Notes under the pieces: model-generated
What the model was told of the DNA's origin: nothing
The model's database searches: none
Seen by the model: the letters and a program-made list of their open reading frames with translations, nothing else
From: Anisus vortex
Lineage: Eukaryota > Mollusca > Gastropoda > Planorbidae
Reading direction: 5' to 3'
DNA length: 64,000 nucleotides
Assembly: GCA_949126835.1 (NCBI GenBank)
Contig: OX421499.1
Coordinates: 5,936,526-6,000,525 of the forward strand
Part shown: piece after piece, positions 22,401 to 34,400 of the stretch
Layout of the letters: the number at the start of each line of letters is the position of its first letter
How positions within the stretch are numbered: the first letter of the stretch is position 1
Made by a program: the position numbers and the translations under genes

Positions 22401-25400
22401 TTATTGTTTTAACATCCCTAACTATTCTATAGACATAGCTTGTCAACTAATAACAATAATGAATACATTGTTAATACCAACAATAATGAAACAAAAAGTT
22501 GGATCAGAACCAACCTCCTCTGGAGTCATGTGCAGTACAGTGGCCACGTGGGTGACCCAGTTCTCTGCCATGATAACTGCCTGGGGGCCACCGAATCCTC
22601 TGAAAGCCGTGCAGGAGGTCAAATTGGTCTTGCACAGGTGACCCTGAACTCTGAAGTTGGGAGTGTTGTAAGCATTGTCTAGAGCAAGGACAGCCGTCTC
22701 CAGGACCTTATAGGAAGTTCACATCTCAACATTTTTACATTTGTATGTAAAATTCTTTAAAAGACTATAATGAATGGAGTTAAGAAATAAACTTTCATAC
22801 TGTTGCAACTTCTGATGTATTATGTTCTAAAGGAACAATTTTGGCAAGTGAAGATAATAGACATGAAATGCACAACATCTTATGGGAAACATTAGTCTTC
22901 AAACGAGCTTTGAATCCACATAAAATCTCCAGGATATTTTTTGGGGGAGGGGGGGTCTATAAGGTTTGCCCAGGGGAAATAACCTGCTAACTTTTACCAA
23001 ACTGTACACAAAATTCACAGTCCAATTTATACAAGTAGGCTACTGTATAAAATCTTAATGTCTGGTAGTGTATACAGTAGCCCATATAAAAAATAATGTG
23101 TGGATCTCTTTAATTATCCTTAAAACAGTTATAGAAAAAAAGAAAGCAAGAAGGTTTGTTAACTTAAATACATATTATATAGGGCACAGTGGCCAAGTGG
23201 CAGCACGTTTGGCTGGCATACCAAAGGTCTTGGGGTTGAATCCTGGTGAAGGCTAGGATTTTTTCCTGGGACTCGGAGGGTGTCCCTCAGTCTACCCAGC
23301 TCTGATGAGTACCTGACATTAGTTTGGTTAAACGTAAATGCGGCTGGGCATTGTGCTGGCCGCACATCCCATAGTATGCAGTGGCCACAGAAACTGGTGA
23401 ACGCTGCTTTATGGGCCCTAGTATCAGACAGGTACTTTACTTACTATAGGGATTAAATTTTTAAAGATAAGATAAGATTACCGGTACTTTATTGATCTAA
23501 ACAAATGGAAATTTGACTTGATTACGTAAATTCCATCTTTTTCAGCACATTTTAAACAATGTAAAAGAATTATTTATACGTAAGCACAGATATATACACT
23601 TAAAAAAATATACATTCACGCACACTATCATATTAGTTAACATACAAGTAAAAGTATCATTAAGAATGAGCCATTGTATTATCTGGCTGACTGACATTTA
23701 AAATAAATATTTCTCATACTGCTTTGTCCATTTTAGACAAATTCACAAATTTCCCAAACCTTGGTGAACTTTTACCAAACTTTCCCGAAATTGAAAAATA
23801 ATGGCATTTATCCAACACTTTCACAAACTTTTTCAACCCTTTTGAGCCCTGTCTTTGGTTTGAAGCATATTCATGCTATAAATTTAAAAGTAATGTAAAG
23901 CTGATCTTTACTAACATGTAATTTAAGTCAACTGAGTAAATACTCGGAGCATAGCTGTAAAAGAAATCTCAATAATGAAGGGAAAAGTGAATTGTAATAG
24001 TGATTTCCTGAAATGTAAATGGTTAGGGTTAAGACTTACCGCAGGTGAGAGGTCAACAGAGTGTCCCATATTCAGGTAAAGGTGAGAGTCAATGGCTAGG
24101 ATCTCCCCACTCTTGTTGAAGCCAATCTGGTTTTATTGTATAAAAAACTAATTTTACTTTACAGTATTGGGGGGGGGGGGCACGGTAGCCGAGCGGCAGC
24201 GCGTTCGACTGGCAATCCGAGGGTCCTGGGTTCAAATCCTGGTGAAGCCGGGATTTTTACCCAGGACTTGAGGGTGTCCCTGAGTCTACCTAGCACTGAT
24301 GGGTACCTGACATTAGTTGGGGTAAAGTAAAGGTGGCTGGGCATTGTGCTGGCCACACATCCCCTTGTATGCCGTGGCCACAGAAACTGGTGAACGCTGC
24401 TTCACCAGCCCTATGATCACTTTGGTCCGAAGGGTACTTTACTTTTACTTTACAGTATTAAAAAAAATCTTGCATTAAAAAGCAGAATATATATAAAAGT
24501 ACCTATATTTGTCTCTTTCTTAAATAAAATGACATCTCTCATCTATTAATGTTTTCTAGATTCAATGGTCATAGTTATATAGTAAGCCAGTTATTTCTGG
24601 CCGGCTGGTCTTGACATTAGTTCACTCGACTGTCAACAAAGAACGGCCCGCGTTCTAGCCCTGTAGCAGACCAATCCCTGCCGCCCTGCAGGAGTTTCGG
24701 GCCTAGTGGACAGTGCTAAGTTTAAGTTAGCTAAGTCGACAGCGAGCTCGACACCCCAAGTGCCGCATCAGGGGTTCGACCCTCGGTGCAGGCAGCCATA
24801 AATACACCGCCGACTTGGAGAGGAGATGGGCGCCGCCAAGTCTACCAAGCCCAAGAGAGGACTAATGGACACCCAGTGACCATTAGCTCCCCCCCAACGA
24901 CCGCCAAGGTTAAGGGACAAGAAGAAGAAGAGAAGAAGAAGAAGGACAGTGTGTAAACTTATGTCAATATACAGGACATAACGGAAAACGGAAAAACTAG
25001 CTCAGATGCCTGGATAGCTCTTGCTTGTGGCCCATGTCCCAGACAGGATGGTTGGGGCTGTGGGGGGGGGGGGGGGGGCAGCAGTCATTGAAGATGGTGA
25101 CTGCTGACCATAGAGTGTACCTTGTATTTAATGTAGGCAGGATGACGTGTCCCAGTCAAACACATGTCCTCGTCCCGGTCCAGGACACACCTCACAGGCA
25201 GGTTGGTCCTGGAATATAATACAGAAAGTTAAACATCAAGAAGAAGATTGCAGAACCAAAAACCAACTGACACGTCGCAGGTTCTATCCCTGCCACCGAC
25301 GGATCACTGTCGCCCTGCAGGAGTTTTGTGCCTAGTGGACGTAATAATCTTCTATCTAGAAGGAACGTCTGTTAACTTATAAGAACTTAACAGTAATAAA

Positions 25401-28400
25401 ACATAACAACCACAGACAATGTATGATAGACTCCAGTCCAATCTAAAGAACTTGGTACAATGCAACAAAAAGTCATTTAGAATTTTTTAAAATCTAAGAC
25501 AACATCAGGCTTTATAAATAGAAACTTTTACATATGTAATAAGAATATAAAACTAAAATGCTATCTCACACTAGTTAGGCATATACTAGAATATGCATCA
25601 TCTGTATGGGACACATCAACTGAACAAAGGTGGTGGGGGCTGGTAGGCTGGCCGGGGTAGATTCCACAGAGGGGGAGGGTATGTTTATAAATGGCTGGGA
25701 TCGGGCTCCCGCTGACGTCCTCCTGACTAATTGAGGGCGTTGTGTATCCTTGCCGCAGCGACGGCACTGTTGCCTTCGGCCCGGGACCGTAATTCTTCGG
25801 GTCTTCCTCATATTTGACCTGCAAGTAGTGGAGTATGTCTTTCCCCTATATGGGGGGTTATAACCCCTACCCAATTAACCGCCTGCCCTACAACTCTTTG
25901 GACCTAAACTCTGGAGTCGGGTTCTGCAAAAGGACCTTGGATGGGAGGCTGTTGGGGGAAAGCCAATGTAAAAAGCACTCTGGTTTTGTTGTCCCATGCT
26001 TAAGCATGAATAGTAAAAGTTGGGTTCGACCTGAACTGTTTATCTCATGTAAGATCTCTTGCGTTTGTGATGAATGCCAGTGATCAGAGTGATCGCTTAT
26101 TTGAGTAATCACTAGTGGATCTCTTTTTAGTGAGCACCCCATCTCTTGAACATATATCTTAGACTTTGATCTTAGCCAATAGGCCAAGAAGCGAATATTA
26201 TATAACCTTTTATTATTTTTGATTCCAGGTCAAGGGCGCATCAATAATTGCAAGTGGAGATGAGAATATAGTCATATATACTGGGTAGTGAATGTAGTGT
26301 TTGAAACTGTGCATAAAATCTTTTTTTGGTAATATTCAAATAATTTTTAATAAATATTTTTTTTATAATAATTTGATAAAACTTAATTCTACGAATTTAT
26401 TATTTTATAACGAAAAGAAAATAAAATTATGAAAATATTAACAAACAAAAATAACGTTTAAATTGTCTCCCTTTAATTAAAATTAAGTTTTCTAATTTGA
26501 TTGCAAGTGATGCCAAAAATAGTGTTGTTTTTTAAATTACAAATATTACTTATTAATCCAGTATTATGTTATTTATTTCCAGATATAAAATTCTTTTAAG
26601 TTAAGAAGCTGTAAATAAACTTTTCCTGCAATGTTTATTGTATGTGAAAAACATTACTAAATACATAATTACATTATATAATGCTAGTATGTAAGCAGCA
26701 TGATATATTAATAAAAATAATAAAACAAAAAATGTATTCTATAATTAATGATATATATAAATAAAAAAATTGGTTATTTATATAGCGATTCTATCCATGC
26801 TATTTTAGCATGCTCAGTGCGCTCTGTAAACACACTGCTGCCTGCTGGCGCAAATATGTTTACAGGCCCAAAACTCCTGCAGGGCGACAGGGATCCGCCG
26901 GTGGCCGGGATAGAACCCGCGACCTGTCAGGTGGTTTTTGGTTGACAGTCTGGTGAACTAACCGCTGGACCAGCCGGCTTCATCGTTTAGCATCAAAACG
27001 TGTTTATATTGTAATTAGTCTGTCTTAATTAATGTTTGCCTTATCCTTAAATGCTCTTTGCTGATTGTTTAATGCCATGTACAATAATGTACATATTTAG
27101 TCACTTCGTAGAGGTCAAGTGTAAGCAATCTTTAAGTAGGTTTTAAAAACAGCTTTCAGCCGTGATAAAATCTGATCACAAAAGTTGAAAGTAGAGCGAA
27201 TGCCTAGCAGTTGTGAATAGCAGACGACATTCCTAAGAAGCTTCCTTCTAAAAGAAATTCCACAAGAATATGAGTGCTAGAGCCAAGATTGGAACGCGTG
27301 CAATAACAACAGAACAATGAAACACAAATATTAACCAGTCTTCGGTTCAAGAACATACGCCATTCAAACAGAAAATGCACAGAGAGTAGACGTGAAGGAG
27401 CAGGAAGGGGCGGGGCCTACAACTGTTCCGACAAGGGTGATCACTCCCATTCAATAATTTACTCGTTTTTTCGTCCTTGATATTTCAAGATAAAATAAAA
27501 AGCTAAGAAAATTCCCATAAAAATGCTAAAACATTGAATAGAATTTTCATGAAACTATTTTTTCTTATGCAAGCAGTGTTGTGTTTGTTTAGTAAACCTC
27601 TCAATATTATTTTATATGACAAAATGCTAGCACGTAAACAATGACTTTACAGTAAGGGGGTTTTTAGATAGGGCTTTGTCACGTTAATCTGTTGTTTGCG
27701 TGATTAATGTCATTTTTTTTTCTTCATTGATTACTATCTTTGCAAAAGAAAAAGACAAAATAATTAAGAGAAAATGAAAGTCAAATGAATAAAATATAGA
27801 AAGAAACTGAAGACAAAGACGAGAAAGGGGTACAAAAGACAATTTGAACGAAAGTAAAATTGAAAAAAGAACAACAACAACCAAGCTTATGGGTACTTTA
27901 TCATACACGCAACTTTAATTTAGAGAATTAACAGTTAGAACAAATTCAGAAAAAGAGCTGCAAGGTTCTTTACTAGCGAATATTCATAAACTGACAAGAG
28001 TAACATCAATAGTTAAACAACTAAACCTAGAAATACTAGAGGACAGAAGAGCGAAGAGTAAGGTAGTGATAATAAATTAAAACTCTAATTTAGAAATACA
28101 ACACAATAACTAACTGTTACAATGCTCATATAAACCTAAGGTCAAAAACATTTTCCTTATCCCTTATGCGAGAACAAATGCATATAATATAAGTACTCTT
28201 TCTGCCTGAGTGGCATCCGAGCCTGGAATAAACCAGGACAACCAGTAACTTAACATCATTTAAAACACCAATAAAAATGCCGGACTAGACTCAGACCATG
28301 GATAAGCGTAGGACTGAAATAATCTTTTTTATAGAAGGAGCGTCTGTAATAAATAAGAAGATAAGATAACAATAGGGATGAAAAAAATGAAGACTGCTAG

Positions 28401-31400
28401 TAGACATGAATAGAGGTCGAAATAAATGAACAATATCTTCCTGTCAAAGATGACCATTAAAATTGGTCCTTGCACCAGATCATTGGTATTCAATTTAATA
28501 TAAGATTATTCTACTCGAAATGGTTTGTCCAGCGCTTCACTAAGGCAGAAAGTCTACAGTGTTGTGAAATGCAGAGGGTAAAAATGTAAAGTTGATAAAA
28601 ATATAACAGGAATGGCCAACCAAAGCCAATATATATATATCTACCCTTGCTATATATATATAAATATATTTATATATATATAGCAAGGGTAGATAACCAA
28701 AGCTGGTATATCTGGGTAAGGATATACACCAATCCATAAGCCTGGTTGTTAAAACAAACTGATAAATATGACAGGGGCATCAGACCAAAGGTTATCAGGG
28801 ACACAGGCTAAGCTCATTTCTTGTTGATAAAAGTATTTAAAAATGACCTGGGTGTGTTTTGCTTTTAACTCATTCCGTGCCAGGGGGGGGGGGGGGGATT
28901 ACCGCGTTTGTGCCAGGCCATTTTTAGGCCTCTAGAATTTTTTTTTAGGGTGCCCTTATTTATTCATAAATTTCTAAAGGTATTTGTTTAGCAAGAAACC
29001 TGCATTTCATATCAAATTGAAGGAAATTAAACAGGACATAATAATATGTAGAAGTTGAAACAATATTATAATAATAGTTACATCTTTATTTGTAATTTTT
29101 AGAGATCAAATATTTAAAAAAAAAAAGGAGCTAAAAAAAATCCATCTTAACAGATTTTTATATGGATTGCGTAGAAGATATCCTATTAGGCTTGAAATTA
29201 CCAAAAGCCTATCTATTCCTGATCGGAATGCATTTTGAATTTTGAAAATATTCCATATAGTTACTGAGTTATACGCATTTTTGTAATAATAGTGTCAGTG
29301 ATTGAAATAGAACATAATAAATAGTCTATGGTCAAAGAGAGATAACCAATGAAAAGAAGAGTAGACCTTGAATTTGGATAGCAAAAGCAGATGGAGACTA
29401 TAATAATTGCGCAGTTGTGTTGTTAATTCACGTGTTAGGTTAGAAAAGATCGTAGGAAAGGTTACGAGACTTGACATTGGTAGAGTAGTGGGCATTCAGC
29501 TTTTGTAGAGAGAGGAGCTGTATTTTTATGTGGAGATTTTGTATTGGACATAATATGAGAGATCTCTGTGAATCTATTCTGTAAATTATATTTTATAAAT
29601 TGCAATGCTATTGAGTGAATATATATACAGATATCATTGTGCATGGATATTCATATGAATTGTGAGGACATAAAAATATATGTGTGTGAATAAACTTACC
29701 GTATATACTCGCGTATAAGTCGCACCGGTGTATAAGTCGCACCCCTAGTTTAATTTTTTTTCTCTTATATGTTGTCATTGACCCGTGCATAAGTCGCACC
29801 CCGACTTCCCGGGTTATACTGCCTTTTAATATCTCAAAAATGCATAACTTTTAAACATAAAAGTTACTAAATATTCACCTTAGTTTGGAAACTTTCCTTA
29901 AAAAATGGTTTTAATCGTGCAAAAGGCAAACATAATCGAATAAAGGCAGGGCTTCATTTATTTTAAACAACCGATCAATAGGCCTACAGGCATTAGTGAG
30001 ATGGGAAAGTAAGGTATGGGTTTCTTCATCTAAGTCTTTCCCTACACAAGTTCCTATCCTACACATAAAAAAGTCTTTGAAGTACGTCATTAGACTCAAT
30101 GTCGCCTAGACTGGAGACTGGGAGGCGCCGGCATTTATGACGGCGCTATACATGTGTCCTAATTACCATTAACATTGTTTGTAATGATTTCAAGTGTGTC
30201 TGCGCGATCGACAAATAATAAGCAGTGATTTTTTTCAACTCTTACATGCAACTAATGAAACATAAAACACACTATTGACATTTCGCCCGTCCATCTGCCG
30301 ATCGTACTTTTAGAAACATCGCCTAGACCTGGGGCGGTCTTATCGGAATGCTCAACACTGCCTTATTAGTAGGCTATAGCCTATAAGCCTAAACCTTAAA
30401 TACTAAATAAAACGCATCTTTCGCTTATTGGCCCACCTACATAGACAGGCTTTCATACATCTACGATTCTTTCCATACTGTAATTTGCTTTCAATAAGAA
30501 TACCAAAAAAATGCCGCCTTTAAACTTACGCTACGTTTCGGCAATATACAATCGGCCCATAAGTTCATAAGAAAAGAGGGTGGGTGTCAGAAAAAACTAA
30601 AATATTTGTCCATTTCAATTTCAGTTACATATAGATAGGGCCTAGTAATATTTACACAGACGAAAGTTTTCTAAATGTAAAATGTCGGCCTAGGCATATC
30701 CTAGTAATTCTACATCACTACAATCAACTATACGGGTTATGTAAGAAACTTTATGACAGAGTAGTGATGTTTTTCGAACTTTTTAAAAATAGTGTCGGGT
30801 GTATAAGTCGCACCCCTACTTTTTGTCGAAATTTTCGGTAAAAAAAGTGCGACTTATACGCGAGTATATACGGTATCTATATATTTTACTGTTCCTGGAG
30901 TGTTAAGTACTTTTATGAACGCCTCGAAGATATATGTGTGAGTGAATGAAGTACAGAAACATACAACTTACAAATAGTATCAGCTATACTATAGTATATA
31001 GTTAACGAAGTTCCTGGGTTCGAATCCTGGTAAAGGCTAGAATTTGTTCCCCGGACTGGAGGGTGTCCCTGAGTATACCTAGCTCTGATGACATTAGTTG
31101 GGGTAAAGTCAAGGTGGCTGGGCATTGTGGCTGCTACACAATTCCCTTATAGGCCGTGGCCACAGAAACTGGTAAATTTTGCTTCCCCGACCCTATGATC
31201 AGTTTGTTCTGACAGGAATACTTTACTTTTATGTCTTGCACTTACTTTATTGCTGCAACTGCTGCTGGTAAAATACAACTTGCTGTCCTTGTCTCCTTGC
31301 CCCCAAAGCCTCCTCCTGTAGAGAGAAAGTAAAGTTCTATTATGTTTAAAACACCACTTGCCCATGTGAAGTTCTATTATGTTTAAGTCACCACTTGCCC

Positions 31401-34400
31401 ATGTGAAGTTCTATTATATTTAAGTCACCACAAGCTCAATGTGAAGTTCTATTTTTGTTCAAGTCACCACAAGCTCAATGTGAAGTTCTCTTTTTCTATT
31501 GGTCATCAATGTGAGGATCTATTTTGTTTCTAAATGTCGGTCTACTATGTGAATGGGGCTTATACACTATTTCCAAATTAAAAACTGAAAATTTTTTTGG
31601 GTGAAAACAGAACATTATAAAAACAATTTTGTTCATTGAAAATGAAAAAAAAAAAAAACAGCAGCAAAATATAAAAGTAGAAACTACATTGACCTACCTA
31701 GCCTCTTCACTTTTACAGCAATGCAATTGGCAGACAGGCCCAATACTTTACTCAAATTTTTCTGGAGAGAAAATAAAGGAAGCAGAAATGTAACATTGTA
31801 TGTAACATTATCTTTCTGTATATAAAGTAGACTGTGTGTGTTCAACTAATCATATTAGTTAATTTAAAGGCATGTGACCTTATCGTTTCATATTATACTT
31901 TTGCGATTTTACTTTGGTCACGTGTCTTTGCTAGCTAAGTGGTTAACGTATCGGACTGCCATGTGGGAGACCTAGGTTCAATTCTCCAGTTGTTGTTGTT
32001 GTTTTTTTAAAATTCATTTTTCAACAATATTACTTTAAAAAAAAAAAAAATTGTGAATCTACAAGCAACACCGGGCAATATAGATTTTTGTTAAATAAAA
32101 ATACCGTATATACTCGCGTATAAGTCGCACTTTTTTTACCGAAAATTTCGACAAAAAGTAGGGGTGCGACTTATACACCCGACACTGTTTTTAAAAAGTT
32201 TGAAAAACATCACTACTCTGTCATAAAGTTTCCAACATAACCCGTATAGTTGATTGGAGTCGTGTAGAATTACTAGGATATGCGTAGGCATACATTTTAC
32301 ATTTAGAAAACTTTCGTAGGTGTAAAAATTACTATCTTTATATAACTGAAATTGAAATCGACAAATATTTTAGGTTTTCAGACCCTCACAAACCCGCTTT
32401 TCTTTTGAACTTTTGGACCAATTTTGTATTTCCGAAACATATCGTAAGTTTAAAGGCGGCATTTTCGGTAGGCTTATTGAGCACAAATTACAGCATGGTA
32501 TGAATCTAAATGTGTGAAAGCCTGTGTAGGCCTATAATGTAGGTAGGCATAGAAGCTTAAGATGTGTTTTATTTAGTACTTAAGGTCTAGGCAGTGTTGA
32601 GCATTCCGATAAAACCGCGCAATGTCTAGGCAATGTTTCTAAAACTACGATCGGCAGATGGACACGTGAAATGTCAATAGTGTGTTTTATTTTCCATTAG
32701 TTGCATGTAAGAGTTGAAAGAAAACACATCTTATTATAGGTCGTTTGCGCAGACGCACTTGAAATCATTACAAACAATGTTAATGGTAAATAGGACACAT
32801 GTATAGCGCGTCATAAATGCCGGCGCCTCCCAGTCTCCAGTCTAGACATTGAGTCTAATGAAGTACTTCAAAGACTTTTTTTGTGTGTAGTGTTACTATA
32901 GGGATAGAAACTTGAGTAGGGGAAGGGACTTTGATTGAAGAAACAGATACCTTACTTTCTCATCTCACTAATGTCTGTAGGCCTATAGATGGGTTGTTCA
33001 AAATAAATGAAGCCCTGCCTTTATTTGATTATGTTTGCCTTATGCATGATTAAAACCATTGTCTAAAGAAAGTTTCCAAACTAAGGTGAATATTTAGTAA
33101 CTTTTATGTTTAAAAGGTATGCATTTTTGAGATATTAAAAGGCAGTATAATCCGGGAAGTCAGGGTGCGACTTATGCGCGGGTCAATGACAACATATAAG
33201 AAAAAAAAGTCTTGAACTAGGGGTGCGACTTATACACCGGTGCGACTTATACGCGAGTATATACGGTACTTGCCTATTTTTTTACCCGATTACAATATTT
33301 ATTTTAAATTACTTTCCTAAAAGTCTTCAGTAAAAAATAAATAAAAAATTCAATGATCAGATTTATAGATTTCTGTTCAGTGTAATTTATACACAATTAT
33401 CTGTAGCTAATATACAGGCCTGTATTATTTTTCCCTGAGCAACGCCGGGCAATCTAGCTTGTGAAAAAATAAATTCAATAAAAATCAAATTTTATAATAC
33501 ATAATCCAGAGTTTTGTCTAAGTCCAAACTACAGCAGTTGTGGTAGACAAAGGCATAACTGGACAAAGTGGGGGAAATGGGATAAGGGAGACTTTGCTTA
33601 TGAAAATGGATCTCCGCATTTGCCGGCCACTACTTGGTTCGTACCCAGTCTTGGGCAAACAACATATCCAAATACTGAGATCTGGTACTGTGTGGAAAGC
33701 TTCCACTTGGTTAGGCGCCTGTAATATGAAGGTGAAAAAGAAAAAGGAGATCACATATAAATAGAATTAGTAACCATCAAGTGGTCCCCAACCTGCATCT
33801 GGGTTGGTGACTGCGTCGTGGCCACCACTTCTATCTCGCCTGCGTCCCTCGGGTACACCACGCATCCCTGGGGCTCCAGGTAGAAGTGCTCCTGGGCGTT
33901 GACGTGCATGTCCCCTTCCTCCACAAGGTCACATGATTTGAATGCCTTGTCCACGTCGCCCGTGTCCAGCTAATAAAAACAAAATACAGCCATAATAACA
34001 CATAGCAACAAAAAAAACAAACAGACATGAACGATACATAAATTGTTACCAAAAAAAATTCGGCATTCTTTTCATGGCTATACCAGCTCCAAGGCTCTAA
34101 GAAGTTGCTTAAATGTCATTTGTATGTATAAAATACTAAAAAGATTAATGCACATGATTATTTCCCTTATATGCAATCTCTCTTCTAGTTCTCCTAACTT
34201 CCTGTAAACTCTGAAAGAATAACATTCATTAGCTTAACTAGGTTTTATTCTGTGTTTTCTGCTTACAACAGACTCTAAAGAAGCTCTGAAAGTTCATCTT
34301 CTAATAGAAATGCATAGATTTTGTTGTCTATTTTTGTATAGGCCCTACTTATCTACAAGATGTATGTTTTTGCTGCTCAGTGTTAAATGCACTCTGGGCT

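Noticed and set aside
25575..25874. 99-codon - strand frame with several Cys and Arg
   Set aside because: It crosses the junction between the LINE fragment and the unassigned unit, with no domain and overlapping alternative frames.
26148..26196. Functional U2 snRNA gene
   Set aside because: Only the first about 48 nt match; the branch-pairing and Sm regions are altered or missing.
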